A stretch of DNA of 64,000 nucleotides from the NCBI RefSeq assembly GCF_947241125.1, contig NZ_OX365700.1:2450001-2514000 (forward strand), read 5' to 3'. A program made the translations under genes and the position numbers. Within the stretch, counting starts at the first letter, position 1, and every line of letters begins with the position of its first letter. Source of the DNA: Nitrospira tepida. GTDB taxonomy: Bacteria; Nitrospirota; Nitrospiria; Nitrospirales; Nitrospiraceae. The notes under the pieces are model-generated. The model did no database searches and was not told where the DNA came from. It worked only from the letters and a program-made list of their open reading frames with translations. Shown in pieces: positions 39,079 through 47,641 of this stretch.

Positions 39079-39708
39079 GTGGCAAGACACACGGCTCCAT
39101 TGATGGTTCTGGCATTTGTCACGATCGCAAGTTGCGCCGGCATGGAATGGATCGACGGTCCTCCGCAGGCCCATTCCCAGGAGCCGGCCCAAGGCCGTTG
39201 GGGGACGTCCTTCATCTGGTATGACGGGACAAACGAACGGCGGGTCTGGCTCGACGCTGAACAGGTGGCGGAATTGGCTCCCGATCAAGGTTCCGCGACC
39301 ACCCTGCCCCTTGGCCATGTCCTTCCTCACAGCCCCCGCGGTCTCCGGCTCTGGGAGGTCGAAAAGGGGGTGACTCCTGATCGGTTGGTGAAGGAACTCG
39401 GCTCCGGAAGTGGGAGGGCCTCATTCTCGCCGGTGCTTCGGGATGCCCCGTCACCGGATAGTCCAATGCGCCTGCTGCCGGGAAACGTGATCGTCGATCT
39501 CGAGCCATCCTGGTCCCAGGAGAAGGTGCAGGACTGGGCAGACAGGCATCAAGTGGAAGTGTTGGCCCGTCTACCAATCGGGACGAATATGGTGGTGATC
39601 AAGACCGCTCCGGGATTGGCCGCGTTGGAACTCGCGAACAAGCTGTACCGTTCCGGAGAGGTGCGGGCTGCCTTTCCGGACTGGTGGACGGAAAAGACGC
39701 TCAAGTAA
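39079..39708 (+). CDS. Lipoprotein resembling a stand-alone S8 protease propeptide
   Basis: 209 residues. Signal with lipobox TIASC. The C-terminal 75 residues (GNVIVDLEPSWSQEKVQDWA, VEVLARLPIGTNMVVIKTAP, LYRSGEVRAAFPDWW) follow the pattern of the N-terminal propeptide that precedes the catalytic domain in kexin and fervidolysin-like proteases: a ferredoxin-like inhibitor fold ending in an A-x-P-(D/N) strand. The upstream protease lacks this domain, and the genes are 15 bases apart. It probably acts in trans as folding chaperone or inhibitor (inference). GTG 39079 follows GGGGAG. Confidence 0.65.
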   Translation: MARHTAPLMVLAFVTIASCAGMEWIDGPPQAHSQEPAQGRWGTSFIWYDGTNERRVWLDAEQVAELAPDQGSATTLPLGHVLPHSPRGLRLWEVEKGVTPDRLVKELGSGSGRASFSPVLRDAPSPDSPMRLLPGNVIVDLEPSWSQEKVQDWADRHQVEVLARLPIGTNMVVIKTAPGLAALELANKLYRSGEVRAAFPDWWTEKTLK

Positions 39709-39728
39709 CAGGTTTCCATCCAAATTCT

Positions 39729-40259
39729 TCAGGTCTGCATCCACCCTGTCAGCAGCAGGTACCCACCGTTGTAGTACATATGCAGCAATGCCAGCGGGTA
39801 CAGGCTGCCGAGCCGTTCCCGGAGAAAGCCGAACGCCAGAGAGACGACGAAGATGCCTCCAACCCAGAGAAGCGGATGGGTGGGGAGGTGAGCCGAGGCG
39901 AAGGCGACGCTGGCAACCACATTGGCCAACGTGAGCGGCCCGAAGAGAAGGCGGCGGCCGGTTTCTTCCAGCAGAATCCCCTGGAGGACGCCGCGAAAGA
40001 AAACTTCTTCACAAAGCGGCTGCCACAGGACGATCGACAGCACAACCAGCGAGTCGCTGCCGGTCCCTCTCTGCGGCGAGACGGCGCCGGCAACGGACAG
40101 GACGATCCAATATCCGATCGCGGCGAGGACTGCTCCCACAAAATAGGAATCCTTGCTCCATCCGGGCCGATAAATGAGGCCGCAGGTTTCCGCAACGTTG
40201 CGCCAGGCCTCAAGCCAACTTTTCCCGATCGGATGATCGGAGCAGGCGGATTTCAGCAT
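39729..40259 (-). CDS. CPBP glutamic intramembrane protease, MrtJ-like sorting enzyme
   Basis: 176 residues with about five hydrophobic helices. All CPBP (Abi/Rce1-like) motifs are present: EExxxR as CEEVFFRG, FxxxH as FASAHL and HxxxN as HMYYN. Rce1-type enzymes cleave membrane-embedded substrates with Glu as catalytic base. The next gene encodes a protein with a JDVT-CTERM-like tail, and single-target CPBP proteases (MrtJ) accompany such tails in other bacteria, so a dedicated sorting role is inferred. It lies 30 bases downstream of its presumed substrate on the same strand. Confidence 0.75.
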   Translation of the reverse strand: MLKSACSDHPIGKSWLEAWRNVAETCGLIYRPGWSKDSYFVGAVLAAIGYWIVLSVAGAVSPQRGTGSDSLVVLSIVLWQPLCEEVFFRGVLQGILLEETGRRLLFGPLTLANVVASVAFASAHLPTHPLLWVGGIFVVSLAFGFLRERLGSLYPLALLHMYYNGGYLLLTGWMQT

Positions 40260-40289
40260 GGAATCGATCCTTTTCCAGCCTGGACCATG

Positions 40290-42380
40290 TCAGTACCGTC
40301 TCCGCCGGTGTCGCCAGATCAGATAGCCGATCGATGCGGCCACCAGCAGGGGTAACAGAGGATCGAATGGTGATGAGGGATTCAATGCACATCCGCCGCC
40401 ATCATCACCGCCGGTGCCCGAAGGAGTTGGTGCAGGCGGTGGGGGCGGCGGTGGCGGGATCGTGTTGAACGTCGCCGTCACAGTCGCGTCGGTGGAGACC
40501 GTGCAGGTCCCGGTGCCTGAACAGCCTCCTCCTGTCCATCCGGCGAAGGTCGAGCCGGAAGCCGCTGTGGCGGTGAGGACGACCGAGGTCCCGTTGCCGA
40601 ACACAGCTTCGCAGGTCGAACCGCAATCAATCCCGTCCGGAGCGGAAACCACGGTGCCCGCTCCGCTGCCACTCTTCGCGACCGTGAGGTTGAAGATGCC
40701 GAACTTGGTACCGGCCCACCAGGTGCCCCACCGCCCATTCCCATCGACCGTGCCGGATCCAACCGGTTGCTCGGCATATTCCTGGATGGTCCAGAACGTA
40801 CGATCATCGTCAGGATCGACCGTTGTCGCGCTATAGTCGCCCCAACGGTTCCTCCCTGCTCCGAACGTTTTATAGTAGGGCCCCAACCCTTCCTTGAGGA
40901 GTTCGACCGGCTGCATCGAGCCTGGCGGGTCTCCCGTTTCTCTGGCGGTGTAAGCGGCCCCGGCATACATCGCGGGAGACGATTCGCTGAAGCCGATCAT
41001 GACATGGTTGTCCTTGTTGACCCCGATCGACGGATAGAAGAAGGACATGACGTTGTCGCCGATCCGCCCCTCCTGCACCGGTGCCCCTGCCTCTGTGAGC
41101 GAGGCTTCGGCAGGGTCGATCTCATACCACGCGATCTCTACCCGCTGAAAATCAGCACTGCCGAGGTGCTGAACGGTCCACAGACGGCCGTTCCGGAAGA
41201 CCGCATTCTGGAGTCCCTGTCCATGGACTTCTAAGTTCGGAACCCCTCCCAACTGACGCGCCGAGGGGGCAAATAGCTGCTGATTCACGGCAATGAAGCC
41301 CAGATCTTCATACATCGGGTCCGGCGCGAACCGGACGCGGCCAATGCGGAGCGCATTTGGTCCCGGCCCACCGGCAATCAACCATTTCCCGGAGACTACG
41401 TACTCAAACTCAGAATTCCCAAACACGTGGGCCGGTTGGGATGACCCGCCTAGCAGTGATGTCCTGAACTCCGTAAATTGCATAATCGAAGAATTTTGCA
41501 GCAGCGGCTGCTTGGGAATGACCCAGAGTTTCCTGTTTGAGCCGCCACCGATCATATTGGCCGTCACATAGTAGTTCCGGGCGTCGAGTCCTAGTCCAGG
41601 ATAGTCCGCCCATTCGCTGAACTGGGTGTCGTTGAAGCGGTCGGCATCGATGGCATAGAGAAACCAGTCACCGGTCGGATCGGAGGTGGCGGACACACCG
41701 ATCAGTATCCAGGACCAGGGCGGCTCGCGTCCGCCGATGGAGATCGCCACGAATCGTTCCGCATATTGATCGTAGAGCACCTTGGGATCGAAGACATCAT
41801 TGGCCGGTTCCTGGATCCCCGTGCCGAGCGAGGACCAGAAGGTCCTGAGGGTCACTTGGGTCAGCAAGGTCCCGGTCGCTTTTTCAAAAAAGCCGACTCC
41901 ATTGTTCAGGATTTCCATGAGATGATCGCGACCGACGGCCCCCTGGGTGTCGGGAGGGATCCATCCCGTATCAATGAGGCCTGGGAAACTTCTGTTGAGC
42001 GGGGGAGCCGCGGGGGCCTGCAATCTGGCAGAACGTTCACTTGGTTGAGATGGTTGGATCAACAGATTGCTGTCGCGATCGGGGCCTCCCGGCTTTTTTT
42101 TTACGTCAGGGAAGGGTTTGTTTGGGGCTTCTTCATGGTGGGGAGCCGCTCGCTGGATCTGACGGGGAGGCGCCGACGCCCGCTCCCGCTTCTCCATTTC
42201 CTGAAGCCGATCGGTCGCATGGGGAGCCGCCACCGACTTGGTGACGCCCTTGACCTGCTGTTCTTCGGCCGCCATTGCGACATGTGGCCCGATGAGCACG
42301 ACCGGCAAGAGAGCGAGGAGAAGCACGAGTCGCCGATACACCCAATCCCTCTGGGAATGGGATTCATTCCAGTTCCGCAT
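40290..42380 (-). CDS. Secreted beta-propeller protein with JDVT-CTERM-like sorting tail
   Basis: 696 residues. Signal peptide (1-37), low-complexity polar linker (38-125), then a large domain rich in W/G strands (130-550) that resembles exported six-bladed propellers or sialidase-like folds. An InlB-type B-repeat (about 560-635; GSGAGTVVSAPDGIDCGSTC, FAGWTGGGCSG) with paired cysteines follows, then a proline linker. The tail is tripartite: GGGCALNPSSPFDPLLPL, a hydrophobic helix (LVAASIGYLIW) and RHRRRRY. This matches the JDVT-CTERM plan, with a GGGC(A/S) box and a DP-LP helix start. The adjacent CPBP protease would cleave near the cysteine. Catalytic function of the main domain unknown. Confidence 0.78.
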   Translation of the reverse strand: MRNWNESHSQRDWVYRRLVLLLALLPVVLIGPHVAMAAEEQQVKGVTKSVAAPHATDRLQEMEKRERASAPPRQIQRAAPHHEEAPNKPFPDVKKKPGGPDRDSNLLIQPSQPSERSARLQAPAAPPLNRSFPGLIDTGWIPPDTQGAVGRDHLMEILNNGVGFFEKATGTLLTQVTLRTFWSSLGTGIQEPANDVFDPKVLYDQYAERFVAISIGGREPPWSWILIGVSATSDPTGDWFLYAIDADRFNDTQFSEWADYPGLGLDARNYYVTANMIGGGSNRKLWVIPKQPLLQNSSIMQFTEFRTSLLGGSSQPAHVFGNSEFEYVVSGKWLIAGGPGPNALRIGRVRFAPDPMYEDLGFIAVNQQLFAPSARQLGGVPNLEVHGQGLQNAVFRNGRLWTVQHLGSADFQRVEIAWYEIDPAEASLTEAGAPVQEGRIGDNVMSFFYPSIGVNKDNHVMIGFSESSPAMYAGAAYTARETGDPPGSMQPVELLKEGLGPYYKTFGAGRNRWGDYSATTVDPDDDRTFWTIQEYAEQPVGSGTVDGNGRWGTWWAGTKFGIFNLTVAKSGSGAGTVVSAPDGIDCGSTCEAVFGNGTSVVLTATAASGSTFAGWTGGGCSGTGTCTVSTDATVTATFNTIPPPPPPPPAPTPSGTGGDDGGGCALNPSSPFDPLLPLLVAASIGYLIWRHRRRRY

Positions 42381-42574
42381 CGAGAATCCCTCCTTGGCGG
42401 AGTCTCACAGGATGGACGGACAGGTCCTCCAGGCTTGCGCTGTACCGGGGACGGAGGCACGCGGGCGCATCCTAGTATGACGTGGTGAAGATTGCAAGAA
42501 GTGGAACGGGATAAATGGTAGGACGAAATACGTGTATTTTTAAGCGATAGGGAATGGACGTATTTCGCGTCTCT

Positions 42575-42616
42575 TAACCCACATTATTCATGACGGTTCG
42601 TGAATAATGTGGGTTA
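42575..42616. repeat. Intact REP-like palindrome overlapping the gspD stop
   Basis: 42 bases: arms TAACCCACATTATTCATGA and TCGTGAATAATGTGGGTTA (one mismatch in 19) around a CGGT loop. The same arms, with one base changed, frame the IS110 element at 19196-20556. Bases 42614-42616, read on the minus strand, are the TAA stop of gspD. It has no T tract, so it looks like a repetitive extragenic palindrome rather than a simple terminator. Confidence 0.85.
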
Positions 42617-44227
42617 GGGCTGGGGAACGGGGGTTTCTGTCGGCTCCACTCCCTCCAGAGGGACATCGGCCGGCGGGGCGGTCTTCGGCATCAGTTGTTC
42701 GAGGATCTGACGCTGCGTGCCGGTCGGTTCGTCGATTCGGTTGAGCCGCTGAACGAGATTCGCCTCCTGCGCCTTGCGCTTGTTGAGTTCGATCATGTCG
42801 GCTTCATCGCGAACCAAATGAGGAGTCAAAAAGACGAGCAGGTTCAGTTTCTCCGACTGCTTGCTCTGAAAGCGGAACAGCCACCCGAGCCAAGGGATAT
42901 CGCCCAGGAACGGGATCTTTCGTTCATTCATCGTCACGTTGTCGCGGACCAGCCCGCCGACCACGATTGTTTGCCCGTCCTTCGCCACGGTCGTGGTCTC
43001 CATGGCCCGTTTGGTGGTGGTCGGGCCCACCGGGACGGAGGCCGTGCCTGTTCCGATCGTCTGCGCTACGCTTTCCGCGATCGCCGTGATCTCCTGCTTG
43101 ACCTCAATGCGGATGAGGCCGTCGTCCAAGACTTGCGGCGTCATTTCCAAGGTCACGCCCACGTCCTTGCGCTCGATGGTCACCAACGTGCCCCCGGTGA
43201 TGCCTTGCGCCTGGCCGGTCGGAAAAGGCCGGTTCTCGCCGACCACGATCTTGGCCTTCTGGTTGTCGGAGGCCAACACTTGCGGCGTGGAGAGGATATT
43301 TGTGTCGGTCATCGTCATCAGAAGTTGCAGAAAGACTCGAACATTGAGGGTGTCCAGAATCGTCAACGTATTGCCCGAGGTGGCGCCGCTCAAAATCTGT
43401 GCGATCGTCGCGATATCTTCGGGCGTGCGGTTCAGGCCGAACAGCCCTTGAACCGATCCGGACTTGCCCGCACCGACAGCCTGCACAGGATCTGTGCCGA
43501 TCTGACGAAGCCGGTCCACGCCGATTTCAAGGATCACGGCTTCCACGAACACCTGGTTGCGTTTCGTATCCAGCCCGCGGATCACGCTTTCCAGCATCGT
43601 ATAGGCGTTCTTGGTCGAACTGATTACGATCGAATTGGTGGCCTTGTCGGCAAACACCTGCACCGGCGCTTCGAACTCGGTGAGCGGTCGGATCGGCGGC
43701 CGCCCGCCCGGTTGGGTGCTGACCGGTTGAGCCGCTGCCCGCGCGACCAAGTTCGTGAGGAGGGCCGCCACATCGGTCGCGTTGGCATGTCTGAGCTTAT
43801 AGACGAACACCGCGCGCTCCGGAGGCGCCTCGGCGGTTTGTACGATCTCCACCACATTTCCTTTCGGAATGGCCGTCAGACGATTCACCTCCAAAGCGGC
43901 GAGGAACATATGGTAGGCCTGATCCACCGTGACCTTCGTCGGCGAAAAGATCGTAATCTTGCCGCTGTTTTTCTTGGCGGTTTCATCGACGACGATGTTC
44001 TTGCCGGTCAGCTCGCTGATGAAACGAATGACGACGGGCAAGTCCACTTCGTTGAAATCGAGCGTGACGCGCCCCCCCTGCCCATTGGGTTTCGGCGCCG
44101 TCACCTGCGCCCATGACGGATTCAAGGTCTGCATCAAACCGATAAGCAGGACCGAGATAACAACCAGCCGACCGTGTCGCTTCCAGAGATTGAACATCGG
44201 TTGGTGAAGATGGGGATACGGGGTCAC
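42614..44227 (-). CDS. gspD: Type II secretion outer-membrane secretin GspD (short form)
   Basis: 537 residues. Signal peptide (to about 40), then N0 domain (TLDFNEVDLPVVIRFISEL) and one N1-type KH domain (VFVYKLRHANATDVAALLTN). The secretin core has VEAVILEI, the amphipathic lip segment and the signature VPFLGDIPWLGWLFR-like KIPFLGDIPWLGWLF. Compared with typical GspD it has fewer N domains (N2/N3 region abbreviated). Proline-rich C-terminus with no S-domain. GTG 44227 follows GAGGG, five bases after the gspC stop. It forms the outer-membrane channel. Confidence 0.9.
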   Translation of the reverse strand: MTPYPHLHQPMFNLWKRHGRLVVISVLLIGLMQTLNPSWAQVTAPKPNGQGGRVTLDFNEVDLPVVIRFISELTGKNIVVDETAKKNSGKITIFSPTKVTVDQAYHMFLAALEVNRLTAIPKGNVVEIVQTAEAPPERAVFVYKLRHANATDVAALLTNLVARAAAQPVSTQPGGRPPIRPLTEFEAPVQVFADKATNSIVISSTKNAYTMLESVIRGLDTKRNQVFVEAVILEIGVDRLRQIGTDPVQAVGAGKSGSVQGLFGLNRTPEDIATIAQILSGATSGNTLTILDTLNVRVFLQLLMTMTDTNILSTPQVLASDNQKAKIVVGENRPFPTGQAQGITGGTLVTIERKDVGVTLEMTPQVLDDGLIRIEVKQEITAIAESVAQTIGTGTASVPVGPTTTKRAMETTTVAKDGQTIVVGGLVRDNVTMNERKIPFLGDIPWLGWLFRFQSKQSEKLNLLVFLTPHLVRDEADMIELNKRKAQEANLVQRLNRIDEPTGTQRQILEQLMPKTAPPADVPLEGVEPTETPVPQP

Positions 44228-44232
44228 GACGC

Positions 44233-45123
44233 TTACCCTCGGATATCGTAGGTCAAGGTGGTGCGCTGGCTGTTCCGAAGCACGTCTACCGCGACAGTCC
44301 GTTCGTTTCTTAATTGTTGAAAAAGGCCCAGGGCCATGCCCGGATCGCGCAGTTCGACGCCGTTGATCCGTTGCAGCACATCCCCGGCCTGGAGGCCGAT
44401 CTTCTCGAAGAAACTGCCCTTCATGATGAAGTCCATGCGGAACCCGTCCACCTTTCCCTCATTCATGTGAGGAACGGCCCGCGCCTGCGTCATCAGCTTC
44501 GGCACGTCCGATAACATCTGCGACAGTTCGGCTCGATCGACGGACCGCCGGAGCGGTCCGGGCATGGAGGCCGGGGCCACGACCGCGCCGGCCGGAACCA
44601 CGGCCGGGGCCGCCTGCTGGAGAATATCCAAGAACAACTCTTCCTGGAGCGGCCCTTGCGTCAGCAGAATGGACTCCTTTCGGATCTCGCTCACCGTGCC
44701 GACCCCTTCCACCTGGTCGCCCACGCGATACGCGGCCTGACGGCGGCCGGTCAGATGCTCCACGACGGCCAAGGATTGCGCGCCGTCTCCGACGACGGTG
44801 CCGAGCAACCGGATTTTCTTCACCGCGTCCAGAGCGGCAAGAACGGCGGGCTGTCCCATCGGCCCTCCCATGACCGGGCTGCCAGAAGCGGCCTGCATCG
44901 ACGGTGGAGGCGGTGCAAACAGGCGGCTGGTTTCGATCTCGCGGGCCAGTTGACGCAGATCCTGAACATGACCGGCCGCGGCAGGCCGGACGATGGAGCT
45001 TTCCGTCCCCTCCAACGGCGGCAACAGAGCCTGGGCGACAAAAGCGTTGAGCGTATGGGCAACCAGAAAGGCGGCAATCGCGACAAAGGCGAGCACGACA
45101 GCCTGGCGGCTTAAGTTTTTCAT
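44233..45123 (-). CDS. gspC: Type II secretion protein GspC
   Basis: 296 residues. One N-terminal transmembrane helix (residues 9-30), then the HR domain (KIRLLGTVVGDGAQSLAVVE, YRVGDQVEGVGTVSEI) that contacts the secretin. A C-terminal PDZ domain follows (MKGSFFEKIGLQAGDVLQRI). GspC links the inner platform to GspD. The ATG at 45123 starts just before the helix; earlier in-frame codons are unsupported. First gene of the minus-strand cluster. Confidence 0.88.
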   Translation of the reverse strand: MKNLSRQAVVLAFVAIAAFLVAHTLNAFVAQALLPPLEGTESSIVRPAAAGHVQDLRQLAREIETSRLFAPPPPSMQAASGSPVMGGPMGQPAVLAALDAVKKIRLLGTVVGDGAQSLAVVEHLTGRRQAAYRVGDQVEGVGTVSEIRKESILLTQGPLQEELFLDILQQAAPAVVPAGAVVAPASMPGPLRRSVDRAELSQMLSDVPKLMTQARAVPHMNEGKVDGFRMDFIMKGSFFEKIGLQAGDVLQRINGVELRDPGMALGLFQQLRNERTVAVDVLRNSQRTTLTYDIRG

Positions 45124-45536
45124 AGACCGAAGGATCAGATACCGGGCGCGCAGCCTGTCATGGTAGCGTGATGATCTAGCAAATAGCAAACCAAATACCG
45201 GAATTCACGATTTCAGACGGAGCGAGACGCGGTCATGCGATGAGGGTCATCCGTCGGGGCGCTTTTATCGCCAGGGGCAAGGACAATCAGAGCAAGGGCG
45301 GCCACCGGAACAGGAGCGGCGGCGTGCTCCGGGCCGATCTTCCAAACACGATTCCTCTGCGCAACTGTCGTTCTGAAGGGTTCCGGATACATGGTCATCG
45401 GACGCCATGATTGCGAATTCCGTTTGGCTCCGTCTGCTATGCTTCCCTGTTCGGAATTGTAAATCGCTTTCCTTCACGGACGGCTATGCTAGGTTGAATT
45501 CGATCAAGCCATTCGCATCAACCGGACAGGCGGATC
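45124..45536. other. Divergent intergenic region, gspC and exeA-like gene
   Basis: 413 bases with no supported gene. Promoters for the secretion cluster and for the divergent ATPase gene should lie here; TATGCT at 45485-45490 may be a -10 box for the latter but lacks a well-spaced -35. A small open frame (45213-45398, minus) has no ribosome binding site and is not called. Confidence 0.4.
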
Positions 45537-46994
45537 ATGTACGAAGCGTGTTACGGGCTGACGACCAACCCCTTTGCCCTCCTGCCGGACCCTGACTTTT
45601 TCTGGGCCGGCCCGCAACAGCAGAAGGCCTGGTCGATGCTGGAACGAGGACTGCTGAACGGCGCGGGCTTCGTGGTCGTGACCGGCGAACCGGGCACCGG
45701 CAAAACCACGTTGCTCCGCAAGTTCCTCGCGGCGCATGCGGACCGGTTCGTCGCCGGCACGATTTCCGTCGGCCCCAACAATACCGCCGAACTGCTTCCT
45801 TGGATTCTGCTCGCCTTCGGCCTCGACCGGCAGGCCAGCGACCGAGTCGAATCGTTCCAGACGTTGTCCGGTTTCCTGCGGGATCAAATGGCGCGGGGTC
45901 GGCGGGCGCTGCTGGTCGTGGATGAAGCTCAGAACCTGACGGCCCCGCTGATGGAAGAGCTGCGCCTGTTGTCGAATCTGAACGACGGCCAGACCGCGCA
46001 GCTTCAGATCCTGCTCTTCGGACAGCCGGACCTTCGCAGCCTGCTCCAACGTCCGGATGCCAGGCACTTTGCACAACGTATCGCGGTGGCCCATCACCTG
46101 ACGCCCCTCTCCGTTGAAGACACCTCGCAGTACATTCAGCACCGTCTGACCATCGGCGGCGGCCGGCGCAAGCTGTTCACCGACCGGGCCTGCGCCGTGA
46201 TCTGCCGTATGGCCGGCGGAATCCCTCGGGTCGTGAACCAAGTCTGCGATGCCGCGCTGAGCCGGGCGTCTCTCAAGCCAGCCGCTTACGTGACGAGCCG
46301 CCTCCTGATCGAGACAGGCCCCGATCTCATTCACGGCGGCTTGCTCCCCGGACTGAGCGAGGCGGATCCGACCGTCGCCACGGATGACGACGGGCTTTCG
46401 GACGAACTGCCGGAGACTGACGGAGTGCCGTCGCCACAGAACAATGAACCCACGGCGGCGGAACGAGCAGAATCGCTGGCTGAACCGCCGGCCGACTCAC
46501 CGGCGCCCGAAGCGACTCACACCCATCCGGCGCTCGAAGATCCGCAAGCCCTGTATGACGAAGGGATGGTCTTGAAGAAAGAGGGACGCTATCAGGAGGC
46601 CATGGACCGGTTTCAACGTCTGACCGGAGATCCCAGCCTGGCGTTGCAGGCCTATGCGCAAATCGGGATCTGTCTACGCGCCTCAGGACGATTGCCGGAG
46701 GCCGTCGTGGCCTTCCGCAAGGCCCTGGGCACGCAGGCCGCGCAATTGGACCATCGGACGATCACGCTCCATTATCTTCTGGGCCGTACGCTTGAAGATC
46801 TCGAACGCTGGTCGGAAGCCACCTCGGCCTATCGCCGGACTCAACGTCTCGACCCCAACTACAAAGATACCGGCGCGAGGCTGGAACACATCAAGCAGCA
46901 AGCGGAAGCGGCTGCTCGCAGAAAGGCCGCGGAGGGGTCCTGGATGGGAGATGCCGTGCACACCATTCAACGCGTGCTGGGCGGGAAATCGTAA
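45537..46994 (+). CDS. ExeA/GspA-like AAA+ ATPase with TPR domain
   Basis: 485 residues. The AAA+ domain (1-265) starts with MYEACYGLTTNPFALLPDP, typical of ExeA/MSHA-type ATPases, with Walker A GEPGTGKTT, Walker B LLVVDEAQNL and sensor 1 LQILLFGQPDLR. A polar linker (280-345) leads to a TPR array (345-455; ALYDEGMVLKKEGRYQEAMD). ExeA with ExeB remodels peptidoglycan for secretin assembly in Aeromonas; here the peptidoglycan-binding domain is replaced by TPRs. Divergent from gspC, so a secretion accessory role is inferred. Confidence 0.82.
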   Translation: MYEACYGLTTNPFALLPDPDFFWAGPQQQKAWSMLERGLLNGAGFVVVTGEPGTGKTTLLRKFLAAHADRFVAGTISVGPNNTAELLPWILLAFGLDRQASDRVESFQTLSGFLRDQMARGRRALLVVDEAQNLTAPLMEELRLLSNLNDGQTAQLQILLFGQPDLRSLLQRPDARHFAQRIAVAHHLTPLSVEDTSQYIQHRLTIGGGRRKLFTDRACAVICRMAGGIPRVVNQVCDAALSRASLKPAAYVTSRLLIETGPDLIHGGLLPGLSEADPTVATDDDGLSDELPETDGVPSPQNNEPTAAERAESLAEPPADSPAPEATHTHPALEDPQALYDEGMVLKKEGRYQEAMDRFQRLTGDPSLALQAYAQIGICLRASGRLPEAVVAFRKALGTQAAQLDHRTITLHYLLGRTLEDLERWSEATSAYRRTQRLDPNYKDTGARLEHIKQQAEAAARRKAAEGSWMGDAVHTIQRVLGGKS

Positions 46995-47103
46995 GGAGAT
47001 ACGGCCGGTCCGCGACGGCCGAGACGGCTCAACCTATCGGGAGAGGAATAAAGATGATAGAATCCCGCCAGTTTGATCATCAGAGAAAGGAGATCGGCCC
47101 ATC

Positions 47104-47598
47104 ATGCAGTGTGTCCTATTCAGACACGGCATCGCCGTCGCACGGGAAGACTGGCAGGGAGAAGATGCGCAGCGGCCGCTGACCAAGAAGGGCGAGAACC
47201 GCGTGCGGCAAGCAGCCGAGGGACTCGCCAACCTTGATATCCGTCCCACCCATATCCTGACCAGCCCGTTTCTTCGCGCGCATGAGACCGCTCAGATTCT
47301 GTATCACATGCTGAAAATCAAGGCCTCGCCCCGCATCTGCGACGAACTGATTCCCGACAGTCCGCCCGACAAGCTGTTTCCCCTGTTGGCCACCCTCCCC
47401 AATGACGCCACGGTCATTTGCGTGGGGCACGAACCGCACCTCAGCGAGGCCGCGAGCCTCATGTTGTTCGGCAAGCCCGCCGCGGCCCTCTCGATGAAAA
47501 AGGCCGGCGCCTGCCTGATCACGTTTGGGGAACATCCCAAGCCGGGACGGGGCCTGCTCGAATGGTGGATGCCGCCCTCCGCGCTCCGAGCCTTGTAA
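47104..47598 (+). CDS. sixA: SixA-like phosphohistidine phosphatase
   Basis: 164 residues, histidine-phosphatase superfamily: LFRHGIA (catalytic His8), Arg in TSPFLRAHETAQIL, GHEPHL (second His). SixA removes phosphate from phosphohistidine proteins such as NPr or HPt domains. AAAGGAG sits upstream of the ATG. It is convergent with two thymidylate-kinase-like genes and a Ppx/GppA gene, a neighbourhood suggesting phosphate metabolism. Confidence 0.85.
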   Translation: MQCVLFRHGIAVAREDWQGEDAQRPLTKKGENRVRQAAEGLANLDIRPTHILTSPFLRAHETAQILYHMLKIKASPRICDELIPDSPPDKLFPLLATLPNDATVICVGHEPHLSEAASLMLFGKPAAALSMKKAGACLITFGEHPKPGRGLLEWWMPPSALRAL

Positions 47599-47614
47599 AG
47601 CGGATACGCGGATA

Positions 47615-47641
47615 AAAGGACGGTGAACGCGGGACCGTCTT
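47615..47641. terminator. Weak bidirectional hairpin after sixA
   Basis: GACGGT and ACCGTC arms with flanking AAAA and TTAT, in the 41-base gap between convergent stops of sixA and the first thymidylate-kinase-like gene. Short stem; termination is inferred. Confidence 0.35.

Noticed and set aside
45213-45398. 61-residue frame between gspC and the exeA-like gene
   Set aside because: No ribosome binding site; low-complexity Ala/Pro content; likely chance.
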